DNA from: Allobogoriella deserti
GTDB taxonomy: Bacteria; Actinomycetota; Actinomycetes; Actinomycetales; Actinomycetaceae
NCBI RefSeq assembly: GCF_042680605.1
Contig: NZ_JBHUEE010000005.1
Span: 124,001-188,000 of the forward strand
Reading direction: 5' to 3'
DNA length: 64,000 bases
Position numbers and translations under genes: made by a program. Every line of letters starts with the position of its first letter. Position 1 is the stretch's first letter. The notes beneath the pieces are model-generated. The model did no database searches and was not told the DNA's origin. It saw only the letters and a program-made list of their open reading frames with translations. Below are positions 7,769 through 15,455 of this stretch, piece after piece.

Positions 7769-8239
7769 GTGGCCGAGACCGTCCCCTGGGACCACGACGA
7801 ACTGAGCGTCGGCGAGTTGGCCGCCCGTAGCGGCGTCGCCGTCTCCGCCCTGCACTTCTACGAACGGCAGGGCCTGATCAGCAGCCGGCGCACCTCAGGG
7901 AACCAACGTCGATTCCCGCGGGCCACCCTGCGCCGCGTCGCGTTCATCCGCGTCTCCCAGCGCGTCGGCATCCCGCTCCGTCGAATCGGCGAGGCGCTCG
8001 CCGCGCTGCCCGGGGACCGTACGCCGACCGCCAAGGACTGGAGGCGCCTCTCGCAGGCGTGGCAGGCGGACCTCGACGCCAGGATCGAACAGCTGCAGGC
8101 GCTCCGGGACCACTTGACGGACTGCATCGGGTGCGGGTGTCTGTCGCTGCGCAAATGCCAGCTCGTCAACGGCCGCGACGCACTCGCCGCGCAGGGGCCG
8201 GGTCCGCGCAACCTCCTGGTCGACGGCCTGGAGGCCTGA
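7769..8239 (+). CDS. soxR: Redox-sensing transcriptional activator SoxR
   Basis: 156 residues from a GTG with GAGGTGATC just upstream. MerR-type winged helix (SVGELAARSGVAVSALHFYERQGLI), dimerisation helix, and the [2Fe-2S] motif C119-I-G-C122-G-C124-L-S-L-R-K-C130, exactly the CX2CXCX5C of SoxR. Oxidation of the cluster by redox-active compounds activates target promoters. As in streptomycetes there is no soxS; the target is probably the divergent oxidoreductase at 6689-7714. Confidence 0.95.
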   Translation: MAETVPWDHDELSVGELAARSGVAVSALHFYERQGLISSRRTSGNQRRFPRATLRRVAFIRVSQRVGIPLRRIGEALAALPGDRTPTAKDWRRLSQAWQADLDARIEQLQALRDHLTDCIGCGCLSLRKCQLVNGRDALAAQGPGPRNLLVDGLEA

Positions 8240-8319
8240 ACCTCCTCCGGGTGCGGAGCGCCAGGGCCCGTTCTAGCGTCGGCGGCAAGGACCGGACCCG
8301 AGCGTGAGGAGGAAGCGTG

Positions 8320-8649
8320 ATGGCCACCGTCGACGACGAGCTGTGGGACGAGTTCCACCGCGTGGTGAACATGTCCTCCGCGGAACTGCAGGCTTGGCTG
8401 GCCACCGACGAGGCCGGTGAGTCGACCGAGCCCTTGCCCGACCAGGCGGGTACCGCCCGGTCACGGCAGGTGCTGGAGATCCTCGGCAAGCGTCGCACCG
8501 ATCTGACCACCGATGACGCCACCGTGATGCGCGCCGTCGTCGAGGAGGTCCGCGCCGCGCGCGGTGCGGAACCGGAGCCCAAGGCCGGCGACGACGGATG
8601 GCGGCGACGGCTGATGTCGCTGGGTCACGACCCGCTGAAACCGGTGTGA
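8320..8649 (+). CDS. DUF3140 family protein
   Basis: 109 residues. AGGAGG at 8307-8312 is best spaced for the ATG at 8320; an in-frame GTG lies at 8317. The sequence (LWDEFHRVVNMSSAELQAWL ... RSRQVLEILGKRRTDLTTDD) matches the DUF3140 family, soluble, function unknown, often near stress-response and DNA-binding genes in actinobacteria. It is followed by a small conserved gene and an SDR in the same direction. Confidence 0.75.
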   Translation: MATVDDELWDEFHRVVNMSSAELQAWLATDEAGESTEPLPDQAGTARSRQVLEILGKRRTDLTTDDATVMRAVVEEVRAARGAEPEPKAGDDGWRRRLMSLGHDPLKPV

Positions 8650-8717
8650 GTTCGGCCCCAACGCGAGTCGAGATCGAACCGCCGGACCGGACCCGACCAC
8701 CGAGAGGACGAAGCGAG

Positions 8718-8996
8718 ATGGCATCCGAGACCACCACGACCACCGACCACGACGAGATCCGGCGCTGGGTGGAGGACCACGGCGGCCGACCGGCGACGGT
8801 CCGCGGGACATCCGGGTCCGACGCGGCCGGCGTGCTGCGGATCGACTTCCCCGGCGGTGCGGACGAGGACGACCTCGACCACATCGACTGGGCCGAGTGG
8901 TTCACCAAGTTCGAGAGCCAGAAGCTCGCCCTGCTGTATCAGCAGCACAAGGCCGACGGTGAGGACTCCACTTTCCACAAGCTGGTGAGTCGATGA
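8718..8996 (+). CDS. Small conserved acidic protein (often mislabelled glucan branching enzyme)
   Basis: 92 residues. EIRRWVEDHGGRPATVRGT ... LRIDFPGGADEDDLDHIDWAEWFTKFESQKLALLYQQHKADGE...FHKLVSR matches a widespread small family that databases sometimes call 1,4-alpha-glucan branching enzyme; it has no catalytic domain of that kind. Function unknown. Its stop overlaps the start of the SDR gene by four bases (ATGA), so the two are co-translated. Confidence 0.75.
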   Translation: MASETTTTTDHDEIRRWVEDHGGRPATVRGTSGSDAAGVLRIDFPGGADEDDLDHIDWAEWFTKFESQKLALLYQQHKADGEDSTFHKLVSR

Positions 8997-9829
8997 CCGC
9001 CGGATCCGGCCCGACCGAGGGGCCGGCCGCCTTCGAGCCGACCCGCATCGTCGTCACCGGCGGTGACTCAGGCATCGGCAGGGCCACGGCCGTGGCCTTG
9101 GCCGCCCCAGGCCGCCGGGTAACCGTGACGTGGAACCGGGACGAAGCGGGCGCCCGCGCCACAGCCGAGGAGGTCCGGGCTACCGGCGCCGAGGCATACG
9201 CCCGTCATCTCGATCTCAGCGACCCCCAGTCCGGTGCGGCGCTCGTCGAGGACGCCGCCGCCGAGATGGAAGGCGTCGACACACTGGTGATGTCCTCCGG
9301 CACGGGGAGTTCCACACTGCTCGTCGACATGGACTACGGCCAGTGGCGCGACGTCGTCTCGATCGACCTGGACGGGGCGTTCTGCTGCCTGCAGGCGGCT
9401 GCCCGCCGAATGATCGACGCCGGGCGGGGCGGTCGGATCGTCGCCATCACCAGCGTCCACGAACACGCGCCCCGCGTGGGTGCCGGTCCGTACTGCGCGG
9501 CCAAGGGTGGTCTCGGCCTGCTCGTGAAGGTCGCGGCCCTCGAACTGGCCGAGCACGGTATCACCGTCAACGCCGTCGCCCCGGGTGAGATCGCCACGCC
9601 CATGACCGGCCAGGGCGACGAGTCCGTGCTCCGCGACGACAAGGACCGCCCGGGCATCCCGGTGGCGCGTCCCGGCGACGCGCGCGAGATCGCCGCCACG
9701 GTGGCGTTCCTGTGTGGACCCGAGGCAGGGTACGTCAATGGCGCCTCGTGGCCCGTCGACGGCGGCATGCTCACCATGGGGCCGATGGCCGGCTCGCACC
9801 TGACCTCGCACGACTGGCGCCGTCCGTAG
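8993..9829 (+). CDS. Short-chain dehydrogenase/reductase
   Basis: 278 residues. Classical SDR: cofactor loop TGGDSGIGRATA (TGxxxGIG), a serine in VAITSVHEH, catalytic Y-C-A-A-K (GPYCAAKGG), and the C-terminal GYVNGASWPVDGG. The residue after the second strand (NRDE) suggests NADP(H) preference. Alcohol or ketone substrate unknown; stress-associated SDRs of this type are often found with small stress proteins, as here. Start overlaps the preceding stop. Confidence 0.85.
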   Translation: MTAGSGPTEGPAAFEPTRIVVTGGDSGIGRATAVALAAPGRRVTVTWNRDEAGARATAEEVRATGAEAYARHLDLSDPQSGAALVEDAAAEMEGVDTLVMSSGTGSSTLLVDMDYGQWRDVVSIDLDGAFCCLQAAARRMIDAGRGGRIVAITSVHEHAPRVGAGPYCAAKGGLGLLVKVAALELAEHGITVNAVAPGEIATPMTGQGDESVLRDDKDRPGIPVARPGDAREIAATVAFLCGPEAGYVNGASWPVDGGMLTMGPMAGSHLTSHDWRRP

Positions 9830-9884
9830 GCCCGGATCGCCCGGTGGCCGGGGGCCGTGTCATCCGTTCGGAACACGGCAACGG

Positions 9885-10550
9885 TCACGCCGGTGCTTGG
9901 AGGCGGTACCCCGAGCCGCGCATCGTCTGGACCCGGTCTGCGCCGATCTTCCGCCGCAGCGCCCGCACGTAGACGTCGACGACGTTCGACGCAGGGTCGA
10001 AGTCGTAGCCCCAGACGTGTCCGAGGATTTGCTCCCGGGAGAGCAACTGACCCTCGTGCCGCATGAACACTTCCAGTAGCGCGAACTCGCGTCCCGACAG
10101 GTCCACGGCGCGTCCGTCGACCTCGACCTGGCGGGTGCGCAGGTCCAGGGTCATCCCGGCAGCGCGGAGCACACTTGCCGTGGCGGAGGGCTGGTCCTCC
10201 AGGCGGAGCCGGATCCGGGCCAGCAGTTCCGCGAACTGGAACGGTTTGGTCATGTAGTCGTTGGCGCCGCCTTCGAGTCCGTGGACCCGGTCGGTGACAC
10301 TGTCGCGGGCCGTCAGCACGATCACCGGCGTGGCCACGCCCTCCTCGCGGAGGCGTTCCAACACGGTGAAGCCGTCCATGAGCGGCAGTCCGATGTCCAG
10401 GATGATCATGTCGAACTCGCCGACGCGGGCCATGAGTAGGGCCGTCTGCCCGTCCTCGGCGACCACGGTGGTGTACCCGGCCGAACGCAGTCCCTTCTGC
10501 ACGAAGGAGACGATTCCGTGGTCGTCTTCGGCGATCAGGATCCGGCTCAT
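9885..10550 (-). CDS. OmpR/PhoP-family response regulator
   Basis: 221 residues. Receiver domain with acidic pair E8-D9-D10, phospho-acceptor Asp52 (MIILDIGLPL), Thr80 and Lys102 (TKPF), then an OmpR-type winged helix (about 127-220: LSGREFALLEVFMRHEGQLLSREQILGHVWGYDFDPASNVVDVYVRALRRKIG). Start overlaps the kinase stop by four bases (ATGA). Third gene of an operon with the poly-Asp protein and the kinase. Confidence 0.93.
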   Translation of the reverse strand: MSRILIAEDDHGIVSFVQKGLRSAGYTTVVAEDGQTALLMARVGEFDMIILDIGLPLMDGFTVLERLREEGVATPVIVLTARDSVTDRVHGLEGGANDYMTKPFQFAELLARIRLRLEDQPSATASVLRAAGMTLDLRTRQVEVDGRAVDLSGREFALLEVFMRHEGQLLSREQILGHVWGYDFDPASNVVDVYVRALRRKIGADRVQTMRGSGYRLQAPA

Positions 10551-12178
10551 CGACGTCCCTCCCGCAGACCGCGCAGCGCCGCTCGGTACGGATTGGCGCC
10601 GCCGTCCGTCTCCATCTCGGTCGTTCCCGCCTCCTCTGGCGTCGGCAGCAGATCGACCGGCAGGTCGATGCCGAACGTTGCACCCTGCCCGAAGGCCGAC
10701 TCCACCCACGCCTGACCGTCGTGCGCGTCGGCGATCGCCCGCACGATCGACAGCCCGAGCCCGACGCCGTGCTGGTGCTCGGTCGGGGAGACCGCGCGGT
10801 TGAAGCGTTCGAAGACGCGAGGCATGTCCTCCTCGCTGATGCCCGGGCCGTTGTCGGCCAGCCAGAGCCGCAGCAGGTGGCGGTCGCCGTCCTCGACCAG
10901 CGTGGAACCGAACCGTACCGGAGCCCCCTCCGGCGAGTACTGCACGGCGTTCGCGGCGTACTGCAACAGTGCCTGGGTCAGCCGCTGCGGATCCACCCGG
11001 GCTCGCCCTTCGGCGACCTCCATCAACAGCCACGGCCGATCGTCCAGTGCCTGGATCGTCGATTCGACGTGCAGCATGAGCTCCGCGAGGTCGGTGTCCT
11101 CCTTGTGCAGGAAGTCCGGCCGCTCCGCCTTCGCCAGCATGAGCAGGTCCGTGACCAGTCGCGACATCCGACCGAGCTCGCGGTCGACCACAGCGAGGGT
11201 CGCAGCACGCTCGCCCGGGTCCTCGCCGAGCAGTTCCAGGTGACCGCGGATGACGGTGATCGGGGTGCGGAGCTCGTGGCTCGCGTCGTCGATGAAACGG
11301 CGTTGAGTGGTGTAGGCGTTCTCGATCCGGTCGAGCATGCTGTTGAACGACTGCGCCAGCTCGCCGAGGTCGTCGCGGGTGCGCACCGGCACGCGGACGG
11401 ACAGGTCCGTCTCGGAGATCTCCGACGCCGCCCGCCCGATGGCACGCACCGGTGCGAGGATGCGGCCGGCGACGAGATAGCTGATGCCCGCAGTGAGAAG
11501 CAGGCCACCGATCGCCACCAGCGCCGTCATCCGCAGGATGCGGTCGTTGGCCTCCATGTGTGGCCGCACGAACTCCCCGACGACGAACATCCCGGCCCCG
11601 GCGTCGGTGCTCACGTCGAGCTTGCCCCATCGCAACTGACCGTGCTCGGTGTCCAGGACTCCGCCGCTGCCTGGGGCGTCGATGATCCGGCGCAGCGTTC
11701 CGGCGTCCTCACCGAGGAGGTACGGCTCGCCGTCCACCGTCCGCAGTCGCGCGTTGTCGGAGTGCCAGACACTCTCACCGACCCCGATCAGGACTTCGCC
11801 CTGATCCGGGTGCTGACGCTCGAGATAGGTCTCGAGCATGCCGTCGAGACTGGTGAACGGCTGGCCTGTGGCGGGGTCGACGCCGACGTCGGCGAACGTC
11901 GTGAACTCCTCGGCCTCCTGCTGAATGGCCGCGTTGGCCGCGGTCTGGACGTCGCTGATGAGGAGGGAGCGCATGATCAGCAGAACTGTGGCCAGCGTGA
12001 TGCCGGTGGTCAGGACGATCCAGGCCGCGATACGCCACCGGGCCGGGACACGCGAACCGCGCCCGCCCCACCTGCGGGGATCACGGTCGGGACGGCCGGT
12101 CGAGGTGGCGGACGGCGATTCCTCGCGCTGACGGGAAGGCTCGGACGACGACGCGCGTTCGGGGCGCGACTCAGTCAT
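10547..12178 (-). CDS. Sensor histidine kinase
   Basis: 543 residues. A charged cytoplasmic N-terminus of about 47 residues, TM1 (about 48-72), an extracytoplasmic sensor of about 140 residues, TM2 (about 216-240), HAMP, HisKA with phospho-acceptor His301 (DDASHELRTPITVI), then HATPase with NAVQYSPEG, DNGPGISEED and GVGLGLSIVRAIADAHDG. The sensor region has no domain I recognise. Its start lies inside the end of the poly-Asp gene (8-base overlap), so the three genes form one tight operon and the poly-Asp protein is a candidate input or target. Confidence 0.93.
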   Translation of the reverse strand: MTESRPERASSSEPSRQREESPSATSTGRPDRDPRRWGGRGSRVPARWRIAAWIVLTTGITLATVLLIMRSLLISDVQTAANAAIQQEAEEFTTFADVGVDPATGQPFTSLDGMLETYLERQHPDQGEVLIGVGESVWHSDNARLRTVDGEPYLLGEDAGTLRRIIDAPGSGGVLDTEHGQLRWGKLDVSTDAGAGMFVVGEFVRPHMEANDRILRMTALVAIGGLLLTAGISYLVAGRILAPVRAIGRAASEISETDLSVRVPVRTRDDLGELAQSFNSMLDRIENAYTTQRRFIDDASHELRTPITVIRGHLELLGEDPGERAATLAVVDRELGRMSRLVTDLLMLAKAERPDFLHKEDTDLAELMLHVESTIQALDDRPWLLMEVAEGRARVDPQRLTQALLQYAANAVQYSPEGAPVRFGSTLVEDGDRHLLRLWLADNGPGISEEDMPRVFERFNRAVSPTEHQHGVGLGLSIVRAIADAHDGQAWVESAFGQGATFGIDLPVDLLPTPEEAGTTEMETDGGANPYRAALRGLREGRR

Positions 12179-12719
12179 CGTCGTCGTCATCGTCCCCATC
12201 GTCATCGTCATCGTCATCATCATCGTCGTCCCAGTCGTCATCGTCGTCATCATCATCGTCGTACGACGACGGCGGCGGGGGCGCCTGGCTCGGTTCGTTG
12301 GGAACTGAACCGCCTGAGCTCCCGGAGCCACCCGAGCCTCCTGACGCTCCGGAGCCACCCGAACCTCCTGAGCCGCCGGAGCCTCCTGACCCTCCGGAGG
12401 CACCCGAACCTCCTGAGCCGCCGGAGCCACTCGAGCTCCCGGAACCACCCGAGCCCTTGGATCCGGAGTCGTCGCCGCCGCCCTCGTCGTCCTCGGAGGG
12501 GGAGGGCGACGAGCTGGGGGATGGCGACGGCGACGACGACGGTGAGCGAGACGGCGGCTCGGTGTCCGCCGGCGAGCCGGACTCGATCTCGACGTCGACC
12601 GAGTTCTGATCGAGGGTCGGGTCGACGGCACGGCTGCTCAGGGCCTGACTGGTGACCACGAGGGTCACCGGCACAGCCACGATCGCCAGTACCAACAGCA
12701 CGCGTCTGATCACGCTCAT
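12171..12719 (-). CDS. Membrane-anchored low-complexity protein with Gly-Ser linker and poly-Asp tail
   Basis: 182 residues. Order: signal anchor (RRVLLVLAIVAVPVTLVVTSQAL, residues 6-27), an acidic segment, Ser-Pro repeats (about 58-75), a GGSGGSG linker (about 90-138), PPPP (147-150), then a tail of almost pure aspartate (154-182) broken only by one Trp and one Gly. No known domain. The tail would be outside the membrane and could bind divalent or other metal cations. The operon position ahead of a sensor kinase suggests it works with that kinase. Start at MSVIRR chosen because it opens the hydrophobic segment; an ATG 8 codons upstream is possible. Confidence 0.75.
   Translation of the reverse strand: MSVIRRVLLVLAIVAVPVTLVVTSQALSSRAVDPTLDQNSVDVEIESGSPADTEPPSRSPSSSPSPSPSSSPSPSEDDEGGGDDSGSKGSGGSGSSSGSGGSGGSGASGGSGGSGGSGGSGGSGASGGSGGSGSSGGSVPNEPSQAPPPPSSYDDDDDDDDDWDDDDDDDDDDDGDDDDDDD
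12173..12270. repeat. GAC/GAT trinucleotide tract (poly-Asp)
   Basis: On the minus strand a nearly uninterrupted run of GAC and GAT codons encodes the Asp-rich tail. The codon mix varies, which suggests selection for the amino acid rather than simple slippage alone. Confidence 0.75.
12300..12465. repeat. GGSGGSG-coding minisatellite
   Basis: Imperfect repeats of about 9-15 bases (GGAGGCTCAGGAGGTTCGGG-like on the minus strand) encode the Gly-Gly-Ser linker of the poly-Asp protein. The opposite strand reads as PEPPEPP, which is a shadow. Confidence 0.7.
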
Positions 12720-12753
12720 GTCCCCAGGGTGACCGCCCGTCATGATTCGCACG

Positions 12754-12768
12754 TGAAGCTCGGATGAA
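12754..12768 (-). promoter_or_regulatory. Direct-repeat box upstream of the poly-Asp/kinase/regulator operon
   Basis: On the minus strand TTCATCCGAGCTTCA: two TTCA half-sites 11 bases apart, the spacing and TTCA core typical of OmpR/PhoP-family binding sites. It lies 35 bases upstream of the first start, so autoregulation by the operon's own response regulator is plausible. Confidence 0.4.
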
Positions 12769-12780
12769 AGAACTCTCATC

Positions 12781-12809
12781 TCGACAGATGCATAGGGTCC
12801 CTATATATA
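12781..12809 (+). promoter_or_regulatory. MarR promoter with palindromic operator
   Basis: -35 TCGACA (12781-12786), 17-base spacer, -10 TATATA (12804-12809). The GTG of the marR gene follows nine bases after the -10, so the transcript is probably leaderless. A perfect 13-base palindrome ATAGGG-T-CCCTAT (12792-12804) fills the spacer and touches the -10: a natural autorepression site. Confidence 0.55.
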
Positions 12810-12817
12810 GTGCTCCG

Positions 12818-13318
12818 GTGTCTGCACGTCACCCCGTCGAGGTCGACCGCCTGGCCAGTGATCTGGTGGTCGAGGCGGCACGACTCGTCCGACTCGTCCG
12901 TCGGGAGAATCAGCTTCCGGCGTGGTCACGCATGCTGTCCCTGCTGGATGAGCACGGCTCGCTCGGCGTCAGCGCCCTGGCCGCCGCGGATCGTTCGGCG
13001 CAGCCGACGGTCTCGGTCGCCGTCGCTGACCTCGTCGAGCGGGGCATGGTCGCGAAACGGACGGATCCGAGCGACCGGCGCAGCACCGTGGTGGAGCTGA
13101 CCGAGGCGGGCCGCCGTGAGCTCGCCGAGCTGCGCCGGTTGAACGGCGCGATGGTCGCCGCACGCCTCCGGCGCGCGGGAGCTCCGGACTCAGCCGCACT
13201 GCGCACCGCCGTGGACGTTCTGCGGGCGGCGCTCGCCGACGCGCCGGCGGACGGCGTACAGACCTCAGACAACCCCAACGCCGACGACACCGGGAGGCGA
13301 CCAGTCAGTGACGAGTGA
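12818..13318 (+). CDS. MarR-family transcriptional regulator
   Basis: 166 residues from a GTG placed just downstream of the -10 (leaderless). Winged helix: WSRMLSLLDEHGSLGVSALAAADRSAQPTVSVAVADLVERGMVAKRTDPSDRRSTVVELTEAGR, with the DPSDRRS wing typical of MarR. The frame is open upstream to 12764, but that would cross the promoter. Overlaps the MFS gene by 11 bases, so it most likely represses this transporter and itself. Confidence 0.88.
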   Translation: MSARHPVEVDRLASDLVVEAARLVRLVRRENQLPAWSRMLSLLDEHGSLGVSALAAADRSAQPTVSVAVADLVERGMVAKRTDPSDRRSTVVELTEAGRRELAELRRLNGAMVAARLRRAGAPDSAALRTAVDVLRAALADAPADGVQTSDNPNADDTGRRPVSDE

Positions 13319-14525
13319 GACCGAGCGTACGAGAGCAGCCGAGGACGCGGCGCCGGACGAGCCTGCCTCACTGCTGCGGCAGCCCCGTGCCGTATGGGCC
13401 GTCGCCTTCGCCTGCGTGATCGCGTTCATGGGAATCGGGCTCGTCGATCCGATCCTCAAGCCGATCGCCGACCAGCTCGGGGCGAGCGCGAGCCAGGTCT
13501 CGCTGCTGTTCACCAGCTACATGGCGATCATGGGCGTCGCCATGCTCATCACCGGTGTGGTCTCGACCCGGATCGGTGCCAAACGAACGTTGCTGCTCGG
13601 GCTCGTCCTGATCATCGCCTTCGCCGCCCTCGCCGGTACCTCCGACACCGTCGGCGGCATCGTCGGCTTCCGCGCCGGTTGGGGTCTCGGGAACGCCCTG
13701 TTCGTGGCGACGGCGCTGTCGACCATCGTGGTCTCCGCCCGCGGGTCCACGGCCCAGGCGGTCATCCTCTACGAAGCGGCGCTGGGGTTGGGCATCGCCG
13801 TCGGACCGCTCGTCGGCGGCGCACTGGGGGAGCTGACCTGGCGCGCCCCGTTCTTCGGTGTGGCGGCTCTGATGGTCGTCGCGCTCGTCGCCACGAGCGT
13901 GCTGCTACCGACGACGCGTCCGGCCGGTCGGCGCACCTCGTTGGCTGACCCGTTCAAGGCGCTCCGGTACCCGGGCCTGCTCACCGTCGCTGTGACGGCT
14001 CTGCTGTACAACTTCGGGTTCTTCACCCTCCTCGCGTTCACCCCGTTCCCGCTGAACCTCGGAGCCAAGGAGGTCGGACTCATCTTCTTCGGGTGGGGCG
14101 TCCTCCTCGCCGTCACCTCCGTCTGGGTGGCGCCGGTCCTCAAGCGCCGCTTCGGAACCGTCGCGACCATCGTGGGGGCCTTGGTCCTCTTCGCCCTCGA
14201 CCTGGTGATGATGGCCGTCCTCACCGAGAGCAAGCCGGCGCTGGCCGTCGGCGTGATCCTGGCCGGGGCGTTCCTGGGCGTGAACAACACGGTGATCACC
14301 GAAGCGGTGATGGTTGCCGCACCGGTCGACCGGCCCGTGGCCTCGGCCGCCTACTCCTTCGTTCGTTTCTCGGGCGGCGCGGTCGCGCCGTTCCTCGCCG
14401 GCAAGCTCGGGGAGGAGATCAGCGTCCATCTACCGTTCTGGGTCGGTGCCGCAGCCGTGTCGGTGGCGGCCGGGGTCATGCTCCTGGGGCGCCGATTCCT
14501 CGGACTCGGCGGGCGCACCCCGTAG
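13308..14525 (+). CDS. MFS transporter (drug-efflux type)
   Basis: 405 residues, 12 predicted membrane helices. Motif A-like loop VSTRIGAKRTLLLG between TM2 and TM3, and the Gly/Pro-rich motif ALGLGIAVGPLVGGALGE in TM5 (motif C, antiporter family). It exports an unknown compound by proton antiport. GTG start inside the marR 3' end, so the pair is one operon. Confidence 0.88.
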   Translation: MTSETERTRAAEDAAPDEPASLLRQPRAVWAVAFACVIAFMGIGLVDPILKPIADQLGASASQVSLLFTSYMAIMGVAMLITGVVSTRIGAKRTLLLGLVLIIAFAALAGTSDTVGGIVGFRAGWGLGNALFVATALSTIVVSARGSTAQAVILYEAALGLGIAVGPLVGGALGELTWRAPFFGVAALMVVALVATSVLLPTTRPAGRRTSLADPFKALRYPGLLTVAVTALLYNFGFFTLLAFTPFPLNLGAKEVGLIFFGWGVLLAVTSVWVAPVLKRRFGTVATIVGALVLFALDLVMMAVLTESKPALAVGVILAGAFLGVNNTVITEAVMVAAPVDRPVASAAYSFVRFSGGAVAPFLAGKLGEEISVHLPFWVGAAAVSVAAGVMLLGRRFLGLGGRTP

Positions 14526-14653
14526 CGGCGCAGCGGCGCCGAGGCCGAGGCGATCACCGACGCGAATCCGGCGTGAGGCCCGCCAGGGCCCAGGGGTCCG
14601 GCATGCGAACGGCCCGTGGGCGGGCCACGACGCGCGGCCATACGCTCACCGTC

Positions 14654-15424
14654 ATGAGCCGACCCATTCGCATCGGAGTCCAAATCAAGCCCCAGCACGC
14701 CGATTACGCCCAGATCCGCGACGCGGTTGCGCGCGCCGAGGACGCCGGCGTGGACATCGTCTTCAACTGGGACCACTTCTTCCCGCTCAGCGGTGAACCG
14801 GACGGCAAGCACTTCGAGTGCTGGACCATGCTCGGCGCCTGGGCCGAGCAGACCAGCCGCGTCGAGATCGGCGCCCTCGTCACCTGTAACTCGTACCGGA
14901 ACCCGGATCTGCTGGCGGACATGGCCCGCACGGTCGACCACATGAGCGGTGGGCGCCTCATCCTCGGCATCGGGGCCGGGTGGTTCGAACGGGACTACGA
15001 CGAGTACGGCTATGAGTTCGGCACCGCCGGGTCTCGCCTGAACGACCTCTCCCGGGCGTTGCCGCGGATCAAGGGCCGCTGGGCCGAACTGAATCCGGCA
15101 CCGACCCGCGAGATCCCGATCCTCATCGGTGGTGGTGGGGAGAAGAAGACCCTGCGCTACACGGCCGAGCACGCCACCATCTGGCACGGGTTCGCCGACG
15201 TCGAGACGCTCAGGCACAAGAACGCCGTGCTGGAGCGGCACTGTGCCGACGTCGGCCGCGATCCCGGTGAGATCGAGCGCTCCGTCGGCGTCGCCCGTCC
15301 GCCCGAGGAGATCGGTGCCGGACTGGTCGGTGCCGGGGCGAGCCTGTTCACGATCGGGCTCGACGGTCCGGATTTCGACCTCGACCTCGTCCGGCAGTGG
15401 GTCGCCTGGCGCGACGCCCGCTGA
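14654..15424 (+). CDS. LLM-class F420-dependent oxidoreductase
   Basis: 256 residues. Luciferase-like TIM barrel: IRIGVQIKPQHADYAQIRDAV, VDIVFNWDHFFPL, ALVTCNSYRNPDLLADMARTVDHMSGGRLILGIGAGW and IPILIGGGGEKKTLRYTAEHA are the conserved blocks of the F420-dependent TIGR03854/TIGR03560-like subfamilies. Cofactor F420 rather than FMN is inferred from family membership. Substrate unknown. Monocistronic; converges on the winged-helix gene. Confidence 0.85.
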   Translation: MSRPIRIGVQIKPQHADYAQIRDAVARAEDAGVDIVFNWDHFFPLSGEPDGKHFECWTMLGAWAEQTSRVEIGALVTCNSYRNPDLLADMARTVDHMSGGRLILGIGAGWFERDYDEYGYEFGTAGSRLNDLSRALPRIKGRWAELNPAPTREIPILIGGGGEKKTLRYTAEHATIWHGFADVETLRHKNAVLERHCADVGRDPGEIERSVGVARPPEEIGAGLVGAGASLFTIGLDGPDFDLDLVRQWVAWRDAR

Positions 15425-15455
15425 GGTTCCGCGGAGGTTCGTCCCTGACGAATTC

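Noticed and set aside
12173..12465. CRISPR-like repeat array
   Set aside because: Repeats are short, coding and in frame; no spacer structure and no cas genes.
12298..12609. PEPPEPP-repeat plus-strand frame
   Set aside because: Reverse reading of the GGS-linker repeat; no start signal and no family.
10721..12655. 644-residue plus-strand open frame
   Set aside because: Complement of the histidine kinase and poly-Asp genes.
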